Shown: piece after piece, positions 35,190 through 43,746 of the stretch | Layout of the letters: each line of letters starts with the position of its first letter | How positions within the stretch are numbered: position 1 is the stretch's first letter | Assembly (NCBI RefSeq): GCF_029338575.1 | Contig: NZ_CP119993.1 | Span: 806,001 to 870,000, forward strand | DNA: 64,000 nt | Source of the DNA: Halomarina halobia | GTDB lineage: Archaea; Halobacteriota; Halobacteria; Halobacteriales; Haloarculaceae | Reading direction: 5' to 3' | Notes under the pieces: generated by a model | The model's database searches: none | What the model was told of the DNA's origin: nothing | Seen by the model: only the letters and a program-made list of their open reading frames with translations | Program-made: the position numbers and the translations under genes

Positions 35190-36182
35190 TTAGTATGGCA
35201 GGGGCCACCGATCGTCCTCGAGTTCGACCAGTTTCTCTGCAATGCCGTCGGCGAGACGGTACTCCGTCCCATCGCGAACGACCGTTCCCTCCTGTTCGAG
35301 ATGTTCGAGGTGTGCGTACGACTCACCGGGGCCGTGAAGGATGTGAATCCCGTTGAGTTCACCGAACAGTTCGGCGCTCACGGTCCACGTGTCGCACGCT
35401 CCCTGACGACGAAGCGTATCGAGCACCCGCCAGGCACGCTCTTCGTGATGATGGATGATGTACGCCGCCCTGTCGGCCGGCTCATCGATCGGCTCGCGAT
35501 GGCCCGGCCATGCTCGGACGTAGTTCGAATTGACGATCCGTCGCAACCCACGGAGATATTTCTCAAGGGGGTTATCGACACGGACGTCGGCCCCTCCGAC
35601 GTTGGGTGTGTATATAGGTAACAGTGCGTCACCGGAGAAGACCTCCCGTCCGTTTTCAGTCTGGAATTCGAACATACAGAGTCCAGCTGCATGCCCGGAA
35701 ACGTGGACGACCCCGAGTTCGAAGCCGTCGAACGAAAAGGTGTCCCCGTCTTCGAACGACGTCACCGTCGGATATTCGCTCGACATATCTGGGCCGGCCA
35801 TTCGATCACGAAGTGTCTCCTGTTTCTCCGTTGGCATGCCCCAGTCGTCGAAGTAGGATTTCTGTAGCGCGTGGAGGTCCTCCCAGGCGTCTTCGTCGCC
35901 TTCGACGAGCAGCGCGTCCGCGGTATGTACATGTACTTCAGCGCCGCTCTCTGCTTGAATCTCTCCCGCAAGACCGACGTGATCGCCGTGCCAATGCGTG
36001 AGGAAAATGCGATCGATATCCTCGAACGTGACGCCGTATTCGCGGAGGTGCTCATGTAACTGTGCTTGGGTTGTCGCCATCCAATCGCCGGTATCGATCA
36101 GGACCGTCTCTCCGGTGTCGTGAAAGAGATAGGCGTTGTTGTTTCCTTCAAACGCGCCATTAGATAGCGATAGTCTCTCCAT
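35190..36182 (-). CDS. metallo-beta-lactamase-fold hydrolase
   Basis: A 330-residue soluble hydrolase of the metallo-beta-lactamase superfamily. The metal motif THWHGDH is at residues 62-68, further ligands lie in VVHVSGHAAG and FSGDALLP, and the last in AWPGHREP. The C-terminal ~80 residues are predicted helical with a winged-helix look (HHHEERAWRVLDTL onward), as in LACTB2-like and SdsA-like members. The start at ATG 36182 lies 27 bases after a TTCTTATC box; a longer in-frame start at 36224 would add a non-family extension. It stands alone beside the TnpB relic. The substrate (thioester, lactone or RNA) cannot be told. Confidence 0.88.
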   Translation of the reverse strand: MERLSLSNGAFEGNNNAYLFHDTGETVLIDTGDWMATTQAQLHEHLREYGVTFEDIDRIFLTHWHGDHVGLAGEIQAESGAEVHVHTADALLVEGDEDAWEDLHALQKSYFDDWGMPTEKQETLRDRMAGPDMSSEYPTVTSFEDGDTFSFDGFELGVVHVSGHAAGLCMFEFQTENGREVFSGDALLPIYTPNVGGADVRVDNPLEKYLRGLRRIVNSNYVRAWPGHREPIDEPADRAAYIIHHHEERAWRVLDTLRRQGACDTWTVSAELFGELNGIHILHGPGESYAHLEHLEQEGTVVRDGTEYRLADGIAEKLVELEDDRWPLPY

Positions 36183-36202
36183 GTGGTCTTCCCACACAGG
36201 CA

Positions 36203-36210
36203 GATAAGAA
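36203..36210 (-). promoter_or_regulatory. TATA box of the metallo-hydrolase
   Basis: TTCTTATC on the gene strand lies 21-28 bases before ATG 36182, supporting this start. Confidence 0.4.
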
Positions 36211-36616
36211 AAATGTATGGACACAGGGGATGCGTGATGGATCCATCGGAGAAATGTCGGACCACGACGAAAATCAGATAGTGAAATGAAGTACAGTCTT
36301 GGGTGGACTGTCTAGTCAGATAGATTGAGGAGTGAGTAGGTTGTAGCGGTCGGTGTCTGTGCAACTGCAAGACCTGATCAAAGAGACGCTAGAGATGAAG
36401 CTTTTCAGTAGTGGTAACGCAAGCGGACTGCGATGCCCGGCAGGGTGTTCGCGTCTGTCTCCACGAAGCTGACCTCTCGTTCCGGGAGTCAGCGGGGATT
36501 CCTGAGCTGTGGATCGGTCATATCGAGGGATCCGGCAGTGGAAGATACGACAAGGCCGTTTCCGGGGCACGGACGGCACGACCCGTCTTCCGCGCCACGC
36601 GACGGCGGTCCCCTGC

Positions 36617-36830
36617 GAACGCCGCGGAATCGGTCTTATAGCGGCTGAACACGCCGATCTCCACGAGGGACTTTGACGCCGTTTCGATGGCCTCATAAGC
36701 CACTTCGCTTCGCCGTTGGTCTCAATCCGTTTCTCGTCAACGGTGACCCGTGACGGTTCCGCAATCGGCGGGTCGGTCCGCGCTCTGACCGTGTAAATTC
36801 GGTTCCAGACCACCTCCTGGAGGCGAACAA
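36617..36830 (-). mobile_element. remnant of a DDE transposase
   Basis: On the minus strand one frame reads LQEVVWNRIY and then PPIAEPSRVTVDEKRIETNG; after a frameshift near 36700 it continues AYEAIETASKSLVEIGVF and SRYKTDSAAF. This is the pattern of the first catalytic Asp region of haloarchaeal DDE transposases of the IS6-like kind (VDE, then W-L-Y-A-A-I-D). A stop codon precedes it and the rest of the gene cannot be followed. No terminal inverted repeats were recognised. The IS family assignment is uncertain. Confidence 0.6.
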
Positions 36831-37397
36831 CACCGAGCTAATCAGGCAACCACGACAAACGGATCGTACGACCATTGACCGACTGAAAACGAAAATAACA
36901 AAGATACATTTGTGACACAGCAGAAATTCCCTTCGCAGTCACTCGTTCACAGCAACGAAACCCTGAAATAGCATATGAGACGGAAAATCGTCTATTAAGG
37001 TGGGTCGAAGAGATTCAGCCCACGTGTCAGGATCTTCAGCCTGATTTCCGCCCTCGCGAACCGCCATTCCTTAAGGACTGTGTAACTTCCCTCTCTGGCG
37101 CTGCTTGTATGATTGTACACTATTCGACCTTGGTACAGGAGAACTTTATGAGTAGAGGTACAGGGGGACGAGAATTAACAAGTGGCATGAATAATACGAT
37201 TAATTGTAACTAGTAATAAGAGACGACCCCCGGGAGTGGTCTGTCTGGCGTTTCCCGAGATCCGTCGGATGAGGCTGTCCGGTTATAGGCACGACGGTGA
37301 GTGAGAAGTAGGTGTAATAGTGGGTCCTGATGAGATGTTCAAGGATTTGTTATCTTGATATAATTCGAGAGGTACGCCAAGAGATGGCTCATCGGGA
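36831..37397. other. non-coding stretch, 0.6 kb
   Basis: No credible gene. A plus-strand frame near 37010-37210 is open but has no start in a likely place and random composition. AT-rich around 37130-37220 and 37340-37370. Nothing else was recognised; 36211-36616 on the other side of the transposase remnant is similarly empty. Confidence 0.4.
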
Positions 37398-37649
37398 CTA
37401 GAACGTAATTCGGTAGAATCCAGTGAATTTCACGTAGTCGCCGTGTGAAATGAGGGATTCGGATCGATTCACGAGTGTTCCTCGCCCTTTTTGTACGAGC
37501 ATGGGGAAGGCGTGTTTGAGTTCTTCATCGAGTTCGTCGTAGTGATACACCGCCGCATCGTTCGGAATAGAACTCACCTCCTCAACAGCGATCTCTCGAA
37601 GCATCCTCCTAACTATCATGTTGTTTCCAGGCATGGTATACTTTACCAT
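37398..37649 (-). CDS. small haloarchaeal protein, DUF7979-like
   Basis: An 83-residue frame; the conserved part is AVYHYDELDEELKHAF, then a basic turn, then ISHGDYVKFTGFYRITF. This matches a short haloarchaeal domain that I recall as DUF7979, with a Y-x-Y-x-(D/E)-L start and a final aromatic beta strand around the word YVKF-x-G. Function unknown. ATGs at 37649, 37634 and 37619 are all possible starts; the 37634 one best fits an upstream ATAAAT element. It stands alone in a gene-poor stretch, so it may be a fragment of a longer protein. Confidence 0.5.
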   Translation of the reverse strand: MVKYTMPGNNMIVRRMLREIAVEEVSSIPNDAAVYHYDELDEELKHAFPMLVQKGRGTLVNRSESLISHGDYVKFTGFYRITF

Positions 37650-38003
37650 TTATCCAGTACCGATCATGGCTAGGGAACACTACCATAGCCTCTTGATCGT
37701 TACTGTCCCTCCCCTAGAATTCGAATTAGCGCCTCGAATAAGAATCAGAATAATTCCCTAAAAAGGTACGGCCCCGGCATTGATCCTATAATCATCGACA
37801 GCACCGTCCCTCTAGTATCGGTGGATAGTAAACCCATTCAACGGGGATATTGTTGTCTATGATTCAACCTATCTTCCGACCTATTGTCTCTTACCGTTTA
37901 GCGTCCTCTGTCGAAGAGTGGCTTTCTGCCGAGATGATTTCTAAAAATATACGAAGCTCGGGTCTATCGTGGTCTATCTGTAATATGTAGGCCAGCCGAA
38001 GCA
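37650..38003. other. non-coding stretch, 0.35 kb
   Basis: AT-richer than average, without a credible ORF. Its right end holds a GTTAAC element (38004-38009) about 28 bases before the TrmB-family gene, a likely promoter. Confidence 0.4.
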
Positions 38004-38034
38004 GTTAACCAGCAGCCCCGACGTATCTTCCGCT

Positions 38035-38814
38035 ATGGCCAGTCTGTGCGATCTCGGTCTGTCCACATACGAAGCTCAGGCCTATCGCGGGCTCGTTGAG
38101 CATGGGCAAGCAACTGCCCCCGCCCTCGCCGACCTCACGGACGTGCCAGAGGGCCGCATCTACGACGTGCTGAACAGCCTCGCCCAGCGGGAGATCGTGC
38201 AGGTGTGGGATGAACACCGACCGAAACGATATACGGCCGTCCCGCCAGCGATCGCGCTCGATCGCCTCCTCACGGCAAAACGCGATGAACTCGAGACGCA
38301 AGCAGAGCAGTACGAAGCGACGATCAGAGACGTCGCAGCGGACTTCAACGCGCTCGATCCCGTCGACTCTCCCTCCTATCCAGCGTTGATCGGGTTTGAG
38401 CAGTCGACCGAGCGCCTCATCGAGACGCTCTCAACCGCCCAGCAGGCCATTTACCTTGCTCTTCCCGCCCAAGTTCCGGGGCTCTCGTCCGACGAGGCAC
38501 GACGTTTTGGGGAGGCACTCTCGGCGGTCGTCGAACGTGGGGTGCCGGTGTCGCTCCTCCTCCATCCCGAGAGTACGCTCCAGGACGAAACATTCTGGCC
38601 AGTCCCCGAGCAGCAGCCATACATCCACTGTCAGTACAGCGAGGCGGTGTCGACGCTGCTCGCCTGTCTCGATATGAAGCACCTTTTCATCGCGCTGCCG
38701 CTATCACATGACCAGGCGTATCGGTTGCTCTCGATCGATGTGACCGAGACACCGCTTCCTACCACCCTCGTTGACGCGTTCACAGATCTCGAAGAGCCAC
38801 AGTTGTCCCCTTAA
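38035..38814 (+). CDS. TrmB-family transcriptional regulator
   Basis: A 259-residue archaeal regulator. The N-terminal TrmB winged helix (LGLSTYEAQAYRGLVEHGQA, then VPEGRIYDVLNSLAQREIV as recognition helix) covers residues 6-70. It is followed by a short coiled coil (LLTAKRDELETQAEQYEATI) and a C-terminal PLD-like domain (about residues 120-250). It lacks the long sugar-binding domain of classical TrmB. No metabolic gene adjoins it; the nearest large gene is the DUF7260 gene on the opposite strand. Confidence 0.88.
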   Translation: MASLCDLGLSTYEAQAYRGLVEHGQATAPALADLTDVPEGRIYDVLNSLAQREIVQVWDEHRPKRYTAVPPAIALDRLLTAKRDELETQAEQYEATIRDVAADFNALDPVDSPSYPALIGFEQSTERLIETLSTAQQAIYLALPAQVPGLSSDEARRFGEALSAVVERGVPVSLLLHPESTLQDETFWPVPEQQPYIHCQYSEAVSTLLACLDMKHLFIALPLSHDQAYRLLSIDVTETPLPTTLVDAFTDLEEPQLSP

Positions 38815-38962
38815 CTCAGGCCGTTCCGGTGTTGGTGTGGCAGGCGTCTGTCGGTCTTGATCCCAGATGGTCAGCTCTGGACCACTTCTTACGAAAGGAA
38901 GCCGACACTCCGAACGTGGGTCCTGTCCCTGTGCATACGACAGCTTTCACTGAGTGTGAACC

Positions 38963-39103
38963 CTAGACCTCGGTGATAACCCACTCAGCGTATTTCGGAC
39001 GGATTTCTGTCGTACAGTCACACGACGTAAGAATACCGAACATCTCCGCATGACCGTCCTCTTCGGTTGTATCCGGGAATTCGTGATTACAACTAATACA
39101 CAC
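38963..39103 (-). CDS. possible 46-residue cysteine-rich protein
   Basis: A minus-strand frame from GTG 39103 to TAG 38963 encodes an acidic peptide with CISCNHEFPD near the start and TSCDCTTEIRPKYAEW near the end, a Cys4 arrangement that could bind zinc. Acidic composition and the aromatic end look like real haloarchaeal coding sequence. An in-frame TGA lies just upstream, so GTG is the only usable start, or this is the end of a broken gene. The rest of 38815-39399 shows nothing else. No family assigned. Confidence 0.35.
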   Translation of the reverse strand: MCISCNHEFPDTTEEDGHAEMFGILTSCDCTTEIRPKYAEWVITEV

Positions 39104-39399
39104 TCCTACCAGTCAGCTTCGTGGATATAGGTATCTGGGATCCCGCTCCAGGAAGGGGCTAATTAGTCCAATCCTTGCGTGTTTGGGAGGCATTAGTAGT
39201 CAGTACGAGTGAGTAGCGAGTGGTCTCCGACGGCGCAAGCCGGTGTGCGACGGGGCCAGTCAGTGAGGGGGACGCCTGTCACTGGCATCAACGTCCAATG
39301 GGAATCTAGGTAGTGGCACCCCGCCCGGAGACCACTTCATCCCCACACGCTTCAGTCGAAAACTTACTACTCTGCGAAACGATCCATCTCACCACGCAG

Positions 39400-40185
39400 T
39401 CACCGAATGGTTGAGCCAGTGGAGCCATCTGTTTCGAGGTGATGATGTATTTCCTCGAGATGTCGGTTGAGTGAGACGGCGACGGTGAGTACGGGGTAGG
39501 TCCACTCGCCCGGGCCGTCCGCATACAGGTACGTACAGAGATCATGGCCGTCGGTGTATCGGGAGACGACTCGCTCCTGGATCTCCCGTTGGCGCGCGTC
39601 GATGAGCTGACGACACCGTTCGAGCAGCTCGTCGATCGTCTCACAGATAGTACTGTGGTCCATTGACGTCGCTGTTTCCGATTCATCGAATTCGGTGAGT
39701 TCGGTAGCGATGGCGTCTCCCTCACGGTAGGCCTCATCGATCGAGGCCTGCTCGGCATCAAGCACCTCGAGAAATGCGCGGCGATCCTGGATCGCAGGGC
39801 CCACACTCGCGATGACTGCCTGCTGCACCGCTAATGCGAGTGGTCCATCCTCTTGGAGCGCTGTTGCGATCTCGGGCCCCAGTTCGGCAGTGAGGTTCGT
39901 CACGAGCGATTCGCCATACACGCTCTCGTAGTGCTCCACCGCGAGCACCGTCTCCTGATAGGCGGTTCGCACGTCACAGGTCGTGGCTACGCCTGCGTGA
40001 GCTCGCGATCGATCGCGAAGGGCCAGGGCTGTGGGCGGTGGCTGGGACGGTGCTGGTACCGGGTCGAGGGCGCGCACCCGTTCGGCGAACGTCTCGAACG
40101 CCGCTCGTTCGGCGCGCACTTGGGCATGCTCCTCTGCGAGACAGGCGCGGGCTGTGTCGATTGGGGTGAGTGATGGGCGAGGCAT
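39400..40185 (-). CDS. DUF7260 family protein
   Basis: A 261-residue haloarchaeal protein of unknown function. After a short N-terminus (MPRPSLTPIDTARACL) it has the family landmarks VRAERAAFETFAERVRALD, RTAYQETVLAVEHYESVYGE, and a long helical second half including IDELLERCRQLIDARQ. There is no signal peptide or membrane segment, so it is probably cytoplasmic and helical. ATG 40185 is chosen; the frame is open further upstream without family similarity. A fragment of a related gene lies at 8284-8510, so the family is repeated in this genome. Confidence 0.8.
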   Translation of the reverse strand: MPRPSLTPIDTARACLAEEHAQVRAERAAFETFAERVRALDPVPAPSQPPPTALALRDRSRAHAGVATTCDVRTAYQETVLAVEHYESVYGESLVTNLTAELGPEIATALQEDGPLALAVQQAVIASVGPAIQDRRAFLEVLDAEQASIDEAYREGDAIATELTEFDESETATSMDHSTICETIDELLERCRQLIDARQREIQERVVSRYTDGHDLCTYLYADGPGEWTYPVLTVAVSLNRHLEEIHHHLETDGSTGSTIR

Positions 40186-41658
40186 ACCGAGTCCGTGGGA
40201 CCGCGTGATAGGCAGGAGGCGACGCTCGGGCGGTCGGTGAGCGCGCGACTTGCTGGCGTGGTTCGTAGACGAAGGAAGGAATGCGACGCGCATCAAGCTT
40301 TGCGTGTCGTCAGCGCTGTCCGGTCGGAGGTGATGAGTAATGTATTGTCATTCCATCATGAGCCGTACTCATCTCATCATACTACCTGAGTTCACGAAGA
40401 CACTCATAATAGCATTAATTCTAATTACTCGCTTAGCTGGTGGTCGAGTTGCGTCCCTAAGACGGTATCTCGACGAACGGCGCCAGCGGGACAGACGAGG
40501 TACGGCGAGCACTCTGGATGTGAGCACCGGTGAGTACATCGCTCAAGAACACACATGCGTCCGGTGATCAGTATCTCGCGCGTATACCGCTTGACTGCCG
40601 TGCTGTGGGAGATATTGCCCCCACTCACGAACTCGGCACTGGATAACGGATATTGCATCAATTATCTCAGTCCGATGGGTATTATATCGTACTTTCCACG
40701 GGCGTATGACGTCTCTCTCTTCGTCGTCCTGACTCTCGATCCATCTCGGGCGCTTCCGATTGTTTGTTCGGTCACTCGGTATCTAGTGTTCAGCCACCTA
40801 CCAAGACCGCTCATGCTGCGCGTGTCCTACGAACGAAGATCGATGTAGAGTCCAGTCGCGTGCCGAGGAGGAGTCGGTCTGTAACAACGCGTCTCGTCCG
40901 TGATGGGTACTTCAGAGCCGTGAGTTCTACAGAGAGTGGCGTACCGCGTTGATGCTCGGACGAGGTGTATCAGCCGACTCATCTCGTGACGCTGTGTCCG
41001 ACGTGTTGCCGTGGCGCATCTCTCGTCCAGCACTCAGTCTCAGACACGGCCGGTGTCAATGGTTGCGCCTCTATTCGAGTAAATACTTTCGACGTATTTG
41101 TGACTGATTTCCTGACTGAATTACGAGCCATCCGGCGTCTGGAGCTGTCGCGTGATACGTGCAATCTCTTTTTCACTGACCACAAAGCAGATGCCAGGCG
41201 GGGCGAAACGGCAGGCGTCGGCAGTCAGGGATCGGACAGCCACTGATATGACCCGTCCCGATCACTCAGCATGACCCGAGAAAGTCGGCGGCTGGTCCCC
41301 GCACTCTCTCGGAGTCCGCCGTGCCAGGGTGTTTCCCGTGCCCGGTCATTGACTCACGCCCGATCGCGGGCCCGCTCGGCGGGGCTGCCGACGTGCCCTC
41401 CGCTCCTGCGTCGGCACGTGACACGGCGCAGTTGCCGTGAAATATCATCTTACCACCAATGAGTCCTCGTTGAGTGATTATTCGGTCCGTATGGAACTTC
41501 GGTTAGTACTCGTCATACACCGGTTATAGAATCTCTTCGTTCATGTCTAGTGTGCGAGCGAGACACTTGTGATCGTTGTGCAGAGCAACGATCTGGGAGG
41601 CTCTGTATCACCTGTGTAACAATACTCCATGCCCAATACTAGACGCATGTGGTTGATG
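40186..41658. other. gene-poor stretch, 1.5 kb
   Basis: Several short frames exist on both strands, none with haloarchaeal composition, a plausible start and a motif. No inverted repeats, tRNA or transposase remnant was recognised. It is part of the low-density accessory region. Confidence 0.45.
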
Positions 41659-41958
41659 ATGTCACTGTTTGAGCTCACCGGGTTCCAGCGCGACCTGCTG
41701 TACGTGATCGCCGGCTTCGACCAGCCGTCAGGACAGGAGATCAAAACCGAGTTAGAAGCGCAGATCGACCGCGAGATCACCCACGGCCGCCTGTACCCCA
41801 ATCTCGATACGCTCGTCAATCAGGGTTACGTCGAGAAGGGCCAGATCGACCGGCGCACCAACTGGTATGCGCTCTCCGAGAACGGCCGGGAAGCCCTTGC
41901 CGAGCGTCACGAGTGGGAAGACTCCTATCTCCCGTTTGAAGCGGCCACCCCGACATAA
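41659..41958 (+). CDS. PadR-like winged-helix regulator 1
   Basis: A 99-residue protein of the short haloarchaeal PadR-like type: LTGFQRDLLYVIAGFDQPSG, then EIKTELEAQIDREITHGRLYPNLDTL, and a wing with QIDRRTNWYALSENGREAL. Such proteins bind DNA as dimers. The ATG at 41659 (MSLFELTGF) fits homologues; in-frame ATGs at 41629, 41647 and 41656 are alternatives. A paralogue lies 0.6 kb downstream in the same direction. No obvious target gene adjoins it. Confidence 0.82.
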   Translation: MSLFELTGFQRDLLYVIAGFDQPSGQEIKTELEAQIDREITHGRLYPNLDTLVNQGYVEKGQIDRRTNWYALSENGREALAERHEWEDSYLPFEAATPT

Positions 41959-42572
41959 CCAGCCGCTCATCGTCTGCCGAGAGAGGGCATGAAGAAACTG
42001 GCTTGCGGCGCGGCAGGGGAGCATAGCAGTGGCTCTATCGCTCTCAGCAGTGAGTGATGGATATGTACTAGACCCAGCTTCGTGAGTGGCTAACGATCCA
42101 CCCGAAGCCACCGTCCCTGACGCAACCATCACGGACACCTACCTTTATTCCAACTTATACACTCTCGATTCGATTAGAACCGCCTAACTACGAGGAGGAA
42201 AACATGAGCATGGGGCTGCTGTACTTCGGATCCAGAGGAGGTGGCGTTCCCAGTCTCCCCACGATGTGCTGTGACGCACCCTCTCTCCCCACCTGTGTCC
42301 AGCGATGAAGTGCATTGGACCGAAGCATCGTCATGCTTCTCGAACAATAGAGAGAGGCCACCGACAGGTATCCGTGACCGAGTCAGTGACTGGCCACGTA
42401 CGTTCATAGCCATCGCAGCGAGGGAGCCGTCGCGATGGTTAGAGAGAGCCGAGTCACTACGACTGGCGCTGTTGCGGTCATTACCATGTAGTGTCAGGTG
42501 GCCTTCGTCCTCGTGGTGCGACCGATCACCACCCATATCTTTACGTCGAAAAGGAGACTCTTCAGTGATGTA
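41959..42572. other. stretch between the two PadR-like genes
   Basis: No credible gene in about 0.6 kb. An ATCTTTACG element near 42535-42543 may be the promoter of the second PadR-like gene. Confidence 0.35.
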
Positions 42573-42869
42573 ATGTACGATCTGACTGGGTTCCAACGCG
42601 ATCTGTTGTACGTGACTGCCGGCCTCGAGGAGCCCCATGGCCTCGCGATCAAAGACGACCTCGAAACGTACTATGAATCAGAGATCCACCACGGGCGCTT
42701 GTATCCCAATCTCGATGTCCTCGTTGAGAAAGGCCTTGTCGAGAAATCCCAGAAAGACCGCCGGACCAACGAGTATACGATCACGCGACGGGGTCGCCGT
42801 GAACTCGCCGACCGAGCCGCATGGCTGGACCAGTACATCGATACCGCTGCACTGCGTTCACCTTGGTAG
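42573..42869 (+). CDS. PadR-like winged-helix regulator 2
   Basis: A 98-residue paralogue of the regulator at 41659: MYDLTGFQRDLLYVTAGLEE, then the HHGRLYPNLDVLVEKGLVEK recognition region and KDRRTNEYTITRRGRREL as wing. It is closer to the common haloarchaeal consensus than copy 1. ATG 42573 is chosen because the upstream frame (from 42498) lacks family similarity. The two copies probably arose by duplication and may bind related sites. Confidence 0.85.
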   Translation: MYDLTGFQRDLLYVTAGLEEPHGLAIKDDLETYYESEIHHGRLYPNLDVLVEKGLVEKSQKDRRTNEYTITRRGRRELADRAAWLDQYIDTAALRSPW

Positions 42870-42985
42870 GAGAACAGGCTTGGCGACGAGTGCCCCTCCG
42901 ACGTCGTGACGAGACCCGATTCTTAGTGGGCTGAACGATAATGGGTTGTTCATCCAACACGCGGTCGCGCGAGCCGCAGCACAGG

Positions 42986-43192
42986 TTACGGCGCGTCAGC
43001 AGGCAGTCGACCGGTCTCACGCCACTGTCGGTATGCGGTTTCGACGTGCCGCCAGTTGCCGTCGAAGCGTTTGTAGTAGGTATTGACGCTGTGGGCGCCG
43101 TCGCGCACCACGTCGTTCGCCCGGGGCAGTCGGCCTAATTCGTCTTCGAGGCGTTTGAGGTCGATGAACAGGTCGAGTATCGTTAAGGCCAT
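42986..43192 (-). CDS. small homing-endonuclease-associated-repeat protein
   Basis: A 68-residue protein with one repeat: LKRLEDELGRLPRANDVVRD, then VNTYYKRFDGNWRHVETAY. The pattern of a helix, the word GR-x-P, a short loop, a Y/F-containing helix and the W of a final helix is that of the homing-endonuclease-associated repeat (HNH_repeat), a small DNA-binding module common alone in haloarchaea. The start is ATG 43192 (MALTILDLF). No nuclease domain is attached. Confidence 0.6.
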   Translation of the reverse strand: MALTILDLFIDLKRLEDELGRLPRANDVVRDGAHSVNTYYKRFDGNWRHVETAYRQWRETGRLPADAP

Positions 43193-43746
43193 CGCGTATG
43201 TTCCGTAGTGGATGGACAATAGAAATACGTAGTGGCTACATGGAATGAACGACTCGCGCAGTGATCTAAATCGCCCGCGAGACACATCGCACTCGGAGAC
43301 ACAACTATACGCTGGGGTACGAGAGATCGCACAGACGAGTAGACGATCACCGATGGAGTGGGAACGGAATGTGCTGAACGTATACACAGTGCCGGATTCT
43401 GAAGCAGTAGCGACGAGAGGCCGATCACCTCGCGCTCGACGTTAGCCTCCTTGTGCTCGGGCTTGTGGGTGCATCGCTCGGCCTCCTCGCGCCGCTGGAG
43501 GCGGATATTCGTCGGGGACATCCGGACGCTCAATTGCGCACCCATACTCGCGACGCCGCTCACTCGACTCTGCTTTGCCCTGATGGGCCATAGGACTGAT
43601 CACTAGACTCTATGGTATTATCCGATAACGACCGCAGTGCGTCATTCAGACCTTCTCGCTAAATTCATACCCTCCGTGCAGAACGTCATTATGAGATCCG
43701 ACAGAACAGCATTACACAAAAAATCAGCAGTCAGCGTGTGCACGTC
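43193..43746. other. non-coding stretch, 0.55 kb
   Basis: A minus-strand frame around 43430-43563 is GC-rich and reads like protein for about 40 residues, but no family is recognised and it runs on into random sequence; it may be the end of a broken gene. No other content was recognised. Confidence 0.35.

Noticed and set aside
40555..40848. 97-residue plus-strand frame
   Set aside because: Hydrophobic, random-looking, no homology recognised, no upstream signal.
43183..43563. 126-residue minus-strand frame
   Set aside because: Only about 40 residues look like protein; the rest is random and overlaps the better-supported repeat protein. Kept as a remark, not a gene.
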